NCBI GenBank assembly: GCA_900708905.1
Contig: CAADRB010000004.1
Span: 5,017,478-5,081,477, forward strand
Source: Hymenolepis diminuta
Taxonomy: Eukaryota > Platyhelminthes > Cestoda > Cyclophyllidea > Hymenolepididae
Direction of reading: 5' to 3'
Length of the DNA: 64,000 nt
Shown: positions 24,710 to 39,200 of the stretch, piece by piece
Layout of the letters: each line of letters begins with the position of its first letter
Position numbering within the stretch: the first letter of the stretch is position 1
Program-made: the position numbers and the translations under genes
Notes under the pieces: model-generated
The model's input: only the letters and a program-made list of their open reading frames with translations
Databases searched by the model: none
Told to the model about the DNA's origin: nothing

Positions 24710-25786
24710 ATTTCTATTAAAATTATTGATATACGTATTTTATGGACAGTTAGCAACACAAGCGGAGAGAGGAGACAAATTCCCCTTAATTAAGTACGCA
24801 AAAGCACCAAGGCCAGTTAAAGAAAGATAAACATTTTAGGCAGATTAAGAAAATGGGCAGATCTGCTAGGCAGTAATTGTAAAAATAAATTGATCTAAAA
24901 TTAAATATTCAAAATTGTAACTGATGTAATGATTCTAAATATTTGGAATTTGCTTGACATTTTTGATAACGCTACTCCGCCACATATAAAAAAATCGCCT
25001 ACGAAACTACGTTTGATGGCCAACAGAAGATAGCCATCTTTTCAAAGGGAGAAGATTAAATTTGGGTGGAGATTACAAGTGTATTTTACAACGACAATAA
25101 AGGGGATGGAATTTTAAGTACCAAATTAGCCGCGCAGATATTCAGTAAAATGAGGTATCATATCATAAGAAGTTAAGAAGTGACGTAGCATGGCAAATCA
25201 ATGACTAGTACCACTGTGTGCATGTGGGATGAAATTTACCAATAAAATGATGCGCAAAATAAAGAATGTGAACTCACACGATTTGAGTGATTAGTACCAC
25301 GGATTAGCATGAAAACCAAAGAACAGAAGCAGGTAGAAAATCTTTTAGCAACATCTATGAGCCTCCAGATACAAAAAGCTGATAAATCGTTAAGAGTGCA
25401 AATTAGCTCAGCTTCCCTGTACTAGCTGAATATGTCAATCTTTGGAGGCTGATGACCTTAGAAGGAATGAATAAGAGAGGATATGACAATAGGGTTAAAA
25501 ATTGCAAAATTTAGAGATGACTAGAAAGGAATCATTAATAGAGAATGGAAAGAGTTGCAAGAAAGCGTGTCTTCTTGCCAAATTGTGGACAAAGAAACAT
25601 AAGTATTTGTGGAATACTAGTACCTGCTATTGAATAGCAATCTTCTGCTTCTTGTAGTATTTTGTTTGCAAGTTGAAATAAGACTATTGGCTTCTATATT
25701 AAGTTGATATATTACCGAGTTTGCTGGATTTTTTTGGTTCATGAGATTACTATCGGGACTTCTTATTTATTATGTTATAACAGATT
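24710..25786. other. 5' flank of iGluR-like gene 2
   Basis: About 1.1 kb of AT-rich sequence upstream of the gene 2 start. No clear TATA box or other core promoter was identified. A short inverted match (GCCTCCA near 25363, TTGGAGGC near 25440) is the only structure I noticed. Confidence 0.4.
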
Positions 25787-25955
25787 TGGCGACACAGTGA
25801 TGGACTCAATCGAAATTGCTAAGATTGGAACCGTTGGTCGAAGCATCATGAAACAAATGAATTTATCAAAACCTGAAGAAGATCCCGAAGATCACGTTAA
25901 GAACGTTGCTGCGTTCCATTATGAACCCCCTGCAGATGAAATATTTGGGACGTAG
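25787..25955 (+). CDS. Unrecognised short protein or 3'-terminal exon
   Basis: A splice acceptor (GTTATAACAG ending at 25786) precedes an open stretch that ends in TAG at 25955, with AATAAA 85 nt further on. From the ATG at 25800 it encodes about 51 residues: MDSIEIAKIGTVGRSIMKQ, then an acidic segment, ending EPPADEIFGT. Base composition is more coding-like than the flanks. It could be the terminal exon of a plus-strand gene whose other exons I could not find, a small trans-spliced gene, or a gene fragment. I do not recognise the family. Confidence 0.4.
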
Positions 25956-26039
25956 TATGCTCGAAATCGAGACGTCTGTGAAAATCAAGTGACGGAGTTC
26001 CGGGACGAAAGGATAGTCATCGTGCTATTCTGAAAGTTC

Positions 26040-26045
26040 AATAAA
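26040..26045 (+). terminator. Candidate polyadenylation signal AATAAA
   Basis: AATAAA shortly after the stop codon of the short unrecognised coding exon; it supports that exon being a real 3' end. Confidence 0.45.
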
Positions 26046-27220
26046 AGTAACCACCAGCCCTACCTTGCCTACTTCCTACAATTTTCGTCAAAGAGTTTGA
26101 AGTTTGAGGAGCCTATCCAAAATGCGAGGTGTTTGGTGACAGTACCATTATTTCAATAAATATTATAAATGCCTGAGTTTGCCATACACGATTATTTTCT
26201 ACATTATGACAAAGACAACCTAGAGCTCGGAAGTATTAAAATGACAATAATAACTATCAAACAGCTCGTGTGAAAAGTCCAGAGATTCGAGCAGCTACAT
26301 ACCGTTTATCACATGCTTTAAGACGATGATTTGTGGTAGTTGTATGACTGTATTATGGTCTGGATATCTGGCACTTAAATAAAATAATGTGATTGTGCGT
26401 ATGCTCAGAATCCGTTAATACTGTACTGTTATTGCTGTTGTTGTTTTGAGTTTGGTTTTCATTGTAAATGTTAAAGCTTGGGTCTCTGTCTTTTTTTCTG
26501 TTCAAAAAATGTGTCAAAAGCCAAAGATTAATTAAAAGTAATCTAATCCAAAATTTAATCATCTAAGTATATATAATGTGTCGATCATTGTTAAATGTGA
26601 GCCACAGTATTGAAATATGTTTCCATGAATCCACAAATATATCTTATCTTGATCAAAAAAAAAATTTACTTCACTGTTCTAATGACGAGAGCTATGTATA
26701 TTCGAACTTTTCAGATTCATGTTAGTAAGTTTTCACAAATCCTACTGTAAATTATTTGAAGATGCTTTGTGTAACACGCTTACATGAAGTTGTTAATTTC
26801 TCAGGACTTGAGTAAACATTGCATTAATTTTTTACCCACATTTTGCAGTAATTAATGGGATTGTTCATAGATGAAATACATATTCGCGGATAGGGAGTTG
26901 AATCAAAACTAATTAAGCCGTACTCGGAACAGATTTTAATCTGATAGCATACTCGTAAACTCTGTAGGAACGGAATTCCGGTTCTTTTCATTTGCAGTTA
27001 ATATTTGGATAAAGAAGAGGTTATATATTCGACGGAAGGACTTCAATAAAAATAAAAATTTAAAAATTTATACTTATATTAAAATTTTAAAAGCAAAATT
27101 TCACCCAATTTAGAATTTTAATTTTGAAATATATTTTTAAAATAATAATTTACATCACATTTTCAAGGTAACAAGGTCATATAAATATTAGGGCTATTTA
27201 TCTTTCAACTTAGTTTGTCA
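26046..27220. other. Intergenic region upstream of the MBOAT gene
   Basis: AT-rich, with A/T homopolymer-rich stretches around 27040-27160. No gene seen. The minus-strand open frame at 26353-26562 lies in low-complexity sequence. Confidence 0.45.
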
Positions 27221-27230
27221 CTTGTTGCAG
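27221..27230 (+). promoter_or_regulatory. Splice acceptor just upstream of the MBOAT start
   Basis: CTTGTTGCAG ends 15 nt before the first in-frame ATG (27246). It could serve a 5'UTR intron or spliced-leader trans-splicing; genomic sequence cannot tell these apart. Confidence 0.4.
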
Positions 27231-27245
27231 CTGACACCCATTTTA

Positions 27246-30200
27246 ATGTTGTTACCTATTAGTAATTTTCTCGGGGTTCCTCTGGACCAGGTTTCTGGAG
27301 CTTTTTACGGTTATTTTTTGTAGTTGACATTCTTTGTATCCCAAATGGTAGCTATTCTATTCAGTTATCTGTTGAAAAACGGTTTGCCACCCCAAAAGAA
27401 ATTTATCATTTGGAGACATCTCACAGAAATTGTTGTAGGTACCTTAATTATGTATCTCTGTTATCAAGAGTAAGTTTCCTGTTAATTTCATTGTTAAAAT
27501 AGTAATGTTTTTTTACTGTTTTGGCAGGCCATCGTGGCCTATTTAATGATGGTCTTCCTTCCTCCTAATATCGCTCAGTACGCAGTTCTCCTTTTTACCA
27601 TGACTTTTCTGTCATGGGCACATATCCAGAGATTATTCGCCGTTGATGACGCAAGACAGCAGTCTGTAGATATTACTGCGTAAGCTCGTTCTAAATCGTA
27701 ATTTTTTTCCAGACCCTTAATGATTCAAACCCAGAAACTTTCATCTATCGCCTTCAATTTTTACGACGGTACTGTCTTATCTTCGGGTAAGGAACTCTTA
27801 AAAGAATCTCACAAAGCTCATGCAATAAGGTAAACACTATTATCGGACTTTCTAATAACTTCGATGTTTAGGAAGCGACCGAAATTGCTACCTTTCTTTG
27901 GTTATCTTATGTGCTTCCAAAATTCAATGGTTGGACCATTTCTCTTCTTCTCAGATTATTTATACTTTATCGAAGGCCGGGAAGAAAACCAAGTTTCAAA
28001 TCCTGCTGAACGGGAATATGTTGTATGTCCGTATTTTAACTCGTCCCAAACATATTTCATTCAATTTTATCTTTCATTCCTTTCTTTTAGATAAAACACA
28101 AAGATGAAATTAGAAATCCGAAGGTATGAAGCAATAATTTTAAAATTCCCTTCAGTAGGAAATGTTTTTTCGCTTTTTTTAATTTTTATAATTTCGTTTT
28201 TTTAGGGAGTTTTGAAGACTCAAATCATTGCTTTTGTGTTCCATTTTCTTCTTGCTTTCTACGCTTCTGGTCGGTACGAGCCGACATACCTTATTTGTGA
28301 GTTTTTTTATAATTAGGTTGTGTTTTATTTACCTTTCTCACATCGAAGTATAAAATTGGATGTTGTTTTTATTTAGCTGATGAGTTCCAACGGCTGGGCA
28401 TCTTTCGAAAATATTTTTGGCTCACATTCTATGGTTTCTACCTTAGGCAAAAATTCTATTGCGCCTGGACCATCAGTAAGTTTTTATTTATCCGATTATC
28501 GTATAGTGCTTATTTTAGTTGTGAGTTATGTTTGTCATCAAACTCTTCTTAAAATGACTCATCAGAAAGTAAGCGGATACTCTATTTTCCCCATGTTGTG
28601 CGGTTTATATCATGATTTTAACTTTTAACTTCAGAACGCAAGAGGTAAATGTATATTTCTGATATACGAAATTGTGGGCCTCTACGTTCATAGTCAGTGA
28701 AATGAAAAAACGTAATACGACTGGTTTGTTTGTATGACAAAATTTTTGTCGAGTCTTCGATAATGTTATAATATTCTCATTATCGCTTTACCACAAAGCA
28801 AATTTGCACATTCAAGCTTAGAGAAGGTGAGTCCACTATGGTTAGGAGTTTAGCCATCATATCGTCATTTATAAGAATTAAGCTTGCTGTGATTCGGGTT
28901 GAATTAATGTAATACATGGGTTTATATCCTCATGTGTGACTGTTGTCAGATTGGCACTGATACTTAATCTAATTAATGTTGCTTGTCCTTGGCACTACCT
29001 ATGCTTGACATGCAAACTTCAGTTTCGATGAATTAGATGTGTTAAGTGAATTATGCATGTCTGCAGATTAGTCAAGCTACGCTTTATGTCATATTTCTAG
29101 TATTTTTGTACTGATAAAAGGCTAATAGCCATGTTTTTAACAGTGTCCTAGTTTTTCATCGTCATAAGCCCCTAGCAGGTTAGAAGTAGACTCAACCTAG
29201 ATAAATCAAAGCTCACTACACGCCTGCGTGCAGAGTGGACTAATGGGGAAGCTGAACTGGGAGTTCAGTGTAGCCATTGGTTAGATCAGGCTACATAATC
29301 ACTATTCGTTATCACTCATGGACATGAAGCATATGGCCGCATGCTCCCATCATTTGTAATCCTCATGCTTCTTGGTCCATATTCCTATCTTTCATATGTC
29401 TATAGACTTGATGTCCTTTCATATTTTCTTGGCTTATCTATATGATGTTCTTTATTAAAGATCTATTTAGATCACGCTCTCTAGTATTGCGAGCTTCTTT
29501 TGAAATCTTGATTGTGGTTCTCGTCAGCGGGTTACGTTTTAAAGTAGAAGTTGGCAACATGTTTGTCCCAAACCCTTTAAACACTAAGTCATTCTCTGTC
29601 TACTGTGACAAGTGGTTCCTAAATGCATAGACAATGTAAAACGTTCCTTATTTGAGTTGTTTCAGCTTTCTTTAATAGGCACTTGATCGTCTTCCGTAGT
29701 AGTTTAGAAAAATTATCTTGTAACTGGGATTACTACTACCAAATCTGTCTGTATTTTTTCTATTCATTTAGTCTGAAAGTGTTGGATTATTATTAGTAGT
29801 AGTGAAATTATGTACATCTACATCTGTATAGAACTTTTATCTTTCTCTATGAAATAATAACTTGAATTGTGTGAAGACGTCTATTTATTTTTGTATGATA
29901 TCCAGTTACCAGTTTCCTAACTCTACATTTAACGAAACAGCAAAATCAGCTTAACCGCTTGATCATTTGTCTTCATTTAATTTCACTCTTCAACACTCCC
30001 CTCTCTGCAATTTTTTATATGTAAATCAAAATTGTGAGAACGAATTTATATGCGCAGCTCCTTCAATGATTTTGCCTACTGAAGTTTTAAAATTTCAGTG
30101 GATTTATAAAGTGGTTTTCAACCAGAATGCAAATCAAAAGCAGAATGTGATGTATTGAGATCCAAATTGGAAATTATTGAAATAGATAATAGGGAGGTAG

Positions 30201-33200
30201 GTGGGTCGGTTGTCTTCTTTGACTTATGGTTTATCCGTACACAATTTCATGTAATCTCTAATAAATAAGTACTTTATGTTGTCTATATTTTACATTATCC
30301 ATTATATTGGACTCATTGGCTTATCTAAACCTTGGTTGACTATTTCCTAATATTTTGGGGTAAACAAATACTCCAAAATAGTCTAACCAAACCTGATGTT
30401 ATTATTCATGCTTCTCGCTTTTGGATACATTGAAACTCGCTCAATAAGTTTAATTAAAAACACTGAAGCTAAATGATTCAGGGCGGTGGTAAATGTTAGC
30501 TATATGGTACAATTTATTCAAATTGTAGGAAACTGTGTGAGTTACCCGAATTTTGGAACATATTTTGGTATGAGATAATTTACATTTGCTAAGGGATATA
30601 GCCTTAAATCTTGTTGTCTTCCATAGGTGCACTAGTAATGCTCACTTCTGGTTTCGGATTTTCGGGTTTCTCATCATCATCAAACTTAGTACTGGAGCCA
30701 GAGTATCGCAATGCTATCAACGTCCGCTTTTTTGGATGTGAAGTAAGTCCCTTCAATTTATATATTCACTCTTTACTTCAAATACAAGTAGATTTGCCAT
30801 TTCATTTGTCTCAATTAATTTAAATTATGGCTCCTGTTTCTGTCCCCTTATATTTTTTTCAGTTTCAGAATTAGTTTTAGGTGGTTCTGAGTTTATAAGT
30901 TAGAAATGTTTAGTGTGCTTCAACCTAGAACAGTTTTTTACTTTGCTTGACCTTGAATGATGATAGCCTATGGAGATCTGCTAACTTGACATTTTTAAAT
31001 GCCTCATCTCTGCTATGTTAAAACTAATAGCTGCTGAATATCTTGTAAATCATAGTATCTTCTCGACCATTGGAAGAAAAAGATCTAAAATTGCAAACCG
31101 GTCCTTCTTGATCAAAAAATCGGTAAGTAAGCCATAAACATCATAGATAAATCTTCTACTGCAATCCAGTGGATGAGTCATAAAAGTGGAGTTTTGAGCG
31201 ACTCATTTAGTAAATACCGTGCAACCCGAATCCAAAAATCAGGCAAAGGGAGACTTTTTGATACCTTGACGTTACTCTCAGGATCTTTTTGATCCTCTCC
31301 CCTTTAACTTTCTGTAATCAATTTCACTTGCTTTCCACAATTAAAAATGTTAGGTATTTTTTTATTATTCTAGTCAATGATGATAGCTATTTTCTAACTT
31401 ATTTCTAGTTGACCAAATACTCTGCAATATCCACTAACAGGACGAGAATGTTAGCCAACTTTCGAGACAGATGTGAAGTGGATGGAATATGTGAAAGGAT
31501 TTTTTTTTCTGTTGTTTGTTGCTAATTAGTGATCACTGTTATTCTATTTAGCTCTAATGAAGGGATCGGGAATTGAAACCAAGCCACATAAGTGTGCTTA
31601 AAAAAGTTGGGGCCAAATTTTATTTAGGAGGCCTATTTGTAATTAGGAAATTAGGTATTTTGTGATTTCATTTCCTTTACTTTTTCGGTCATAGATAAGA
31701 TCAATATTAGTATTCACTTAAAAATGACAGGCAATGTTTAGTACATTTCAAGAGCTCAGATTATTGTTCGATTAATATTGCCCATGGTAAAGCGAAAAAA
31801 ACACTCTTTTTATTCCTATTAAGGTCTTTGAAATCGGTGAGCAGTTTAACAGTCAAAGTAGTATGTGGAGGGAAGTCACATCGGGACATCAAAAGCATGC
31901 TCCTTCATTTGAATTATGTATTCTTTACGTTTCTGACATTTTATTTAATAAGTCTTGTTCGAATGTTCCAAAATTAAAATTTCAGAGTGGTTTCATGTTT
32001 ATAATATTTAGAGCCTGTTAACCAGTCGATCGATCATGCCTTCTCGATAAATTTGTCTGTGTCGATAGTAAGAGCACAGCTGTCTTATGGTAATCTAGGA
32101 GATTAAATGAAAGCAACTATGGTTTTCTTGATGGTTTTAAGGACTCCCGGTTGCCTATTACTTTTTTCAGTGAGGTAATCAATACAAATCAGATCAATTT
32201 AAAAATTTTCCCAATAATCGATTTACCGTCAAAGCTGCTGATGATGTTATCAACAAAATCACGACCAACCTTTGTTGTACTATACCAGACTAACACTTTT
32301 TGTGCTAATTGGATCTACGAATGCCTGCGTCTTTCTACTCCATTCTTGAAAGTTTGTTCTTGTGATTTTTTTCAAGATATACGGGGTTTTTAAAGCCTTT
32401 GAAAAAATTTTTTCTTGCTACTTTAATGTTACATATGCTTAAGTAATATGCAATATCTCTTAGTTTGGGACCAACACCAAGGAGATGCTGGACAACTGGA
32501 ACATTGGAACAACTCGATGGCTGCGTGAGTGTGTGTACGATAGAATGCCAAAACGTCATGCAGTGCTGGCCGTCTTCTTCACTTCCGCATTCTGGCATGG
32601 ATTCTATCCCGTCTACTACCTTTGCTTCTTCTCTGCTGCCCTCTTCACAATGACGGGCAGGTTCGTACTCTGTTTATTTATTTCGTCATGTTAATTATTT
32701 TTAAAGTTCTATTTCCTTTTTCTCTTACTGAAGTGGCGAATCAATGACACTAGCTTGTTTGTCGGTTAAAATAGGCGATTAAGTATAAGTATTCTTTTGG
32801 AAGAAATAAAAAATTGCTATAACGCACAATTTGTGACTGTCCTGGTTCTAATGCTATATTCAGACTCGAGGTTATGAAAAAGGAAGACGAGGGTACAGAT
32901 TAACGAGGATTCCGTTCACTTTAAACGAGTGAACGGAATGCAAATAAGGCGAACTGCATGTGCACAGATTATCTAGATTATGTTTTTTTATTCCTACAGA
33001 GTTCCAAATGTAGTGATTTTTTACTGTATTCTCAATAGCCCGTCTTTTAAACAGCTATCAACGCGGATAGCTAACGAAGATGTTAAAAGTCCTGTTTGTG
33101 GGGGCCACTAGATATAAATCCACGAAGAGTAAGAAGAAAGGCAAAGGATTTGGTAATGATAATTATTAAATGGAGAGATAGGTAGACAGATAGAAAAGGA

Positions 33201-36200
33201 GAGGGCTACAAAACCAGAACCTAAGAGAAGCTGCAGATAGGGCGGAGAAGGCTGAAGAATTTGGCTGTAGGAATTGACCGGCAGGATTTGGAGAGGAGTC
33301 GGTAGAAGGTAGAAGTGAAGACGGGGCAATTAATGGATTGAAAAGGTGGAAGTGTTGACGGGTAATCATTTGTGTCTCCACAGAAGTTTTTAACGACAGG
33401 CGTTAAGATCTTCCTGAATGATAGATAATATTTGTAATCGTCAAGTTGTCTAAAAACATTAACTCAGTCCTAGGAAACTGATAGTTATAAACAACTTTCG
33501 AATTTCTAGTCAGAAAATAATTCTTTTCTTAGGCAGCTCAAATGAATCCGCATTACTTGCATGGCTAGAGTTATGATCTCTACGTTTTTAAGTTGAATAA
33601 ATAAACATCATTTACTGATGTCTAAGTATTAAACTCATGCATGCCCGTTTAATCTATTAGCTTGATCGTTAATTTTAAGCAAAATGTTTTGATGTTGTTT
33701 TCTCTATGCTTGACTTAAGACTTTTTTACAAATGTGTTTCTGCACGTGTGTTTTGTTATGTTAAATCAGCACTCTTATGTCCTGTTTTATCGTTCATACG
33801 TACATACGCATACCCTTTCCTATGCACGCGATGTACTGACCACGTGGATGTCCCTTTCTCATATGTATTCTTGCTCTCCCTTAGCTAACCTACTCTATCG
33901 TGTTTGTGTTTTAGTTATTATGAGGACGGCTGAAAATGTGTATTTAGCGTATGTTAAATTTAGGTTTCCAAGACAGCTAAATGTCATGCCTCATACTTCT
34001 TTTTGCGTAATTGGATTGTTCATCTTTTTATCGATATTTAATACCTGAGGATCAATAAGCGTCGTAGAAACTTTAGAAGTTTATGTAATGTCTTGTATGT
34101 AGGCACTTTATCAGTCCATTTAATAGAAAAAGATCAGTGAATATTCTTATTAGAAATATGATTCGGCCAGGTAGATTTCAGCTCTTAGCGTTATAATTTA
34201 TGAAGGAGGATAAAAATAAAGTACGAACATCTCCTTTAAACTTTCTGTCACGATTGGTGTTGTCTTGCCCCACTGAGCTTCGAGGAGTTTAGGACCTTTG
34301 TTTATCAAGATGAAATCTGGAAAATAAGTGTGCCGGATGTCGGTTTTTATTAACTTATCATCACGAGGTTATTATTATTTGTTTGACATTGAAAGAAAGG
34401 ACATGTCTCAAATTGTACAATTTTAAAGATTTGGGATGACAACAAAATCTCATCTTCATGACTGCGAAGCTTTTAGATCAAAAAAAGCTAAAATTTGCAG
34501 CTTTGATTCTACCTAAATGCTTTTAATCCATTCATAACTTACTAGTCAGAATTGATTTAAGTTGAGCAATTAACAATATTCAAATTTTCATAATTTGCGA
34601 GACGAACTCTTCCACATTCGGTTACATTTTAAAGTATTAGTAAGAAAAGGGAAAGATGCTGGTTCCCCACTTACTAAAGAACTTTCTTCTTTATTCCTCA
34701 ACTTATTTACTATTCGAAGATAGATTTAATGGAATGATTTAAATGATCTTGACTTGTTTCTGTCGACCTTTTTTAGCTCCAAGAATGATTCATTTAGCTC
34801 CATTTATTTAAAGATCGTTTAGTGCATGCAACTTGGACGGTAGGATGCATAGCTTTTAAGCTCTAGTGCATTGAAAAGAGAACTCTGTGAGACGTTATGA
34901 TTACCTTGCCTGCGTTTTAACATTCTCTTTTTTTACCTTTGATTTAGTTCTGAAGATTTGGAATAATGAAAGGAATGTACATGTCCGATAGCACAAAGGA
35001 TAAGAAGAGTGGTTGCATGGCCAATTTCCCCCTTATATGCCTATTGTGTCCGACATGGAGATTTTCAAGTTTAATCCTGTATATTTCTCCTGCCGTATGG
35101 GGATTACACAAAATTAAATTTACGTCCCTATCCCAATTTCGGCGCTGAATTCCGAGTTCCAATTTTATGACAGTCATCAGAGTTTTATAAAAGTACTGCT
35201 CTTATTCCTTCGTAAACAGGGTAATAGGTATTTCTCATAATTTGCACGAAACACATATCTGGGAAAATATGCCTGACTGATTCGCTAGAATTCACTTAAA
35301 TTATATGGAGAAAATTTTAATGTTAGTAGTATTATGAGCAGCATAGTTAACGAATGCGACACTGAGGTTCTTACAATGATTAGTTCGTTTGTTCTCTTTG
35401 GAAAATGTTTCCGCTGACTATATCCTTTAATGACAGTCCTATTGGTCTCTCACTCATTATTTACACTATTAGGTGAATTAGTGTTTTATTCAAATCAAAA
35501 TGAAATAGTTGATCATGCCATTAAATGCAATTGAGTCATTTAAAATAGCTTCTTGTAGATTACTGTTATAACATTAATAAGCGGGAAGTCTCAGAGGTAA
35601 TCTCGCAGATCAAAGCGATGTAGAAAATTCAGTAATATGACAACTTAACACAGAAACCAATTGCCCACAGCGGAACACAAGGAATGTTATAGTAAACATA
35701 CATGCACTTACGAAAATGAAGCTCACTCGATATTAGCTTAAACAAATAGACATAATTGCAAAGTGTCTTTTATCATTCCTTTATCATTATCACTTGTGTT
35801 TAATGCTTTGCAGTGGCAACATTTAATCGGTTTCATTATCTTTTCTGACTGAGAATGGCAATAAAGATACGTTTATGTATAAATTTTTATTTAATGTATT
35901 CTAAAGGCCTGAGAAAGTATGTCTTAATTTTATCATGTCCATTTGCTTTGTAAGAACGATTCAATCGTTTACTATACAAAGAACACCGATTATTTACGTT
36001 TTTATATATACGCTGTTCTAATTTATTTGGAGATGTGCTTGCACATTTTTCAAAACGTGGATCTTAAAGATAACTAATTTGTTTTAGGTATATTTTTAAC
36101 GCTCATCTTGGACCTTCTCTGACGAGCAACTCTCAGCAAATGGCGCTTCCTGCTAACTGGGGTGTCTAGAGTGTTAAGCTACTAATCGTAAAAGCTGAGA

Positions 36201-39200
36201 CAGTTATAGGTTTTACTGATAAAAAGCAATCTCGACCGTATTTTGATGTTGCATCGTGTAAATCGTCCGCCTTCTTGGTCTGTTTTTACAAGACTATATT
36301 TATCAACTGGCTACAGATGGATTTAACGGGTATCTTTTGCAGGAAAAATGCGTTCATAGGTGCGGGATAGGACAAAGCGTACATTCAGACCTACTGACAG
36401 AACAAGACGAGGATGAAGCAATATAAATGAGTTTTTTACGAGTCGGCTTTACAATTTTAAATAGTACGCGTGTCAATGCAGTTGGATGAACATCGAACTA
36501 TTTCATTGTCATTTACTATCAAGCCGAACAGTTTTGTACTCATTCATTCAAGTTGAGAATATGAAATCTTTTAAAAGCTACGGTTATTCCATAATTGATT
36601 TAATTAAATCTTTAACTGTCAAGAAGTCATCTTAGGTGGTAATATTTACGTAAAATATGTATGATACTGCCATTGCGCAAGAAGATATTTAAAATTGTTT
36701 CTGAGTGTAAGGGCTAACAACAATTTTGGGGCAGTACACCAAGAGTTGATTAGGGCTCAAGAGGGTAAGAGAGGGATGAGGGACAGAGAGGATAAGGGGG
36801 AAACATAGTGGCCGGCAACTGACAAGCGTGTGTGCGTGTAAAAAGGCTTTATATAGCCTCATATTAGGAGGGACGGTATGAACAGGTGGAATGGTTCCGG
36901 ACGTCGTTGCAGTGAAACTGAACCCTAGCAAACGCTCATTCAGAGGCCAATTTAATTAACTTATTCCGATAGTTAAAATAAGCCACTTGAGGACGCACGA
37001 TGATTATTCACGAGACACGTGAGGTTACAGTAGGTTCAACCACTTCAAGCGCCACTGTGAGGTCGAGATAATTGGGCCCCATTGATTAATGATAGCATAA
37101 ATGAAAATTTTGGAAACGCATAGGGATTCATCCTTCAAGATTGATAGATTGTTTACTTTAATTGGCATTCATTACAGAAGTCAGAAATCGTCTTCGAAGC
37201 CGTCTGTCAAATTTAACCGCAAGTTCTCTTTCGATCAATTTCCCTTTCTACGTCCTTCTGTTACTTCTACGTCCTTATTTTGTTACTATTAAATTCATGG
37301 AAAAGAATGCAGTAATTAATTCTAATATATTTCTTTTTTGATTTAGACTCTGTCGGGCAAGGCTTCGACCATGTTTTGTGGAGAGCTACTGGTACCATCG
37401 TCTTTATGACCTTTTAACCAACATGGGAGCACTCTTTTGTCTAAATTATATTGGAGTTGCATTCTCACTTCTTGACACCTCGATGGCCTTCAAATTCTGG
37501 GGGTAAGTCTACCATTCCCAACCTATATCTTGCAATAAGTGTGGCCTTATTACTGACCTCTTACTGGTCCTATTTAACCAAATCGAGACCAGGTACTATT
37601 TTTCGATAGTATATCTGAATAATGGCTGGGTATTTTAAAGATTATTCTCTTATATTTTTGTCAAGTTAAACTCTCCTACACTGGTGCAATGCTAGAATGT
37701 CTATTTTTTGCCGCAGTAATTTATTTACTCGTCAGATATTGCTAGGCTATTGTTGACTCCAGACCCAGAGATAATTCACAAGCGCAACTATTCCAAGCCA
37801 CTTTATGAATTAAACGAAGACTATACATAAATTAATACAGATTTTTTCATTTTATTGATGTTTGGAGATCAAAACATCGCTGGACTGATAGCGATTTATG
37901 CTTCAACGATTGTCAAACTGTCAGAATGATGAATGAAAACCTTGGGGATTCGTCCATCTTGAGACAAAAGTTAAACTCTGTATTTTTTACCTTTGGTTTG
38001 ACAGCTTCCTATCATATGTGATTCTTACTCTTCCTAAATATAACTTTGTTGAATTAGTTAGTAATGATAACCGAAGAATAGAGCGGTGACACATATATGG
38101 GAATAACACAAGCAACAGCTTATATACAACTTTAAGACTTTTTTTGTATAATTACAAAGAGAATTTGAGATAATAATGACGACATGGGTCAGCAGAAAAT
38201 CGATACATGCAAGAAGCATTTCTAATCATTACTCCGTGTCTGCCTTATTCGCCCCTAAGCATTATTTTCGGTGCATTCAGGTATGTTTTGAGTTTGTTAC
38301 TATTTAAACTCAAATTTAAAAATGTGCCTCGATTTCATTTACTGAATTATCAGTAATGACATAGTTTAAATGTTATTGCTAACTCATTCTATTCAATATA
38401 CATTAAGTAGTATTTTACATAGTCTTCTATTAGTTTAGTAATTAGTCAAACATATCCAATCATCACCACTAACGTGCTAAAGAACCCCAGTTTCCGTTTT
38501 AAAAACAAATTTCCCAGGTTAAATTTCGAGGATAAAGTCCTAAGTAGGGAAATTTCTGAAAGAAATTTATAAAGCCCAAACGGCCTTTTCATCCATTAAT
38601 AATTACACGAGCTGCCTGTCTGTAACTGCACGAACAGATTTTCCTAATTTGCCTTCTTTTGACTTCATTGGTGTTTGAAATATATGTTGCGGCGTTGTCT
38701 CGCGCTCTTTTCACTTTCTCTTGCGCTTGCATTCAAACCCGCTATTTTTGTGCTATTTTTGACTTCCTGCTTAAATCTGATTTAAGTAGCTACTTTATGT
38801 TTTAAATTCTTACTTAATCGGCGACCCAGTTAGTAACTGTGTTTACCATCATGAATCACTAAGCAAATGAAATGTCCTAAATTGATATCTGCCCTACTTA
38901 ATCTTTAAATCTAACTTCTAAACTATCAAGAGTATTTTAGTCATTGTGTATTGCGAGTAGTTTTCCTTTGCACACTTTTTTAATAATCTTCTCATTATTA
39001 TTCGGGGTAGATAGATAATGAGAAAATTATTTTTCTTTGAGGCGTCTTATGATGGAAGTGACCAATGCGTTTTTCTTTCCTTTCTTGAAGTACTTAGTGT
39101 TATGGATATTTAGATTTGATTGGTGTTTTACGTATCTTAAATACCATTCCGTATTTGATTTCGATGTATGTTTGTTTGCATTACTACTATTTGTGAAACT

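Larger units (their letters stand above)
32661..37346. other. Intron 10 of the MBOAT gene
   Basis: A 4.7 kb intron holding the pyrimidine-rich block at 33100-33385, a family B repeat copy (34966-35075) and an LTR-like block on the minus strand (36690-36930). Otherwise non-coding by eye. Confidence 0.6.

Noticed and set aside
27521..27530. Alternative acceptor TTTTGGCAG in MBOAT intron 2
   Set aside because: It would put the downstream exon out of frame; the AG at 27502 keeps phase and gives the family length.
33706..34048. Overlapping plus-strand frames in MBOAT intron 10
   Set aside because: Low-complexity, cysteine- and tyrosine-rich text with no splice or family support.
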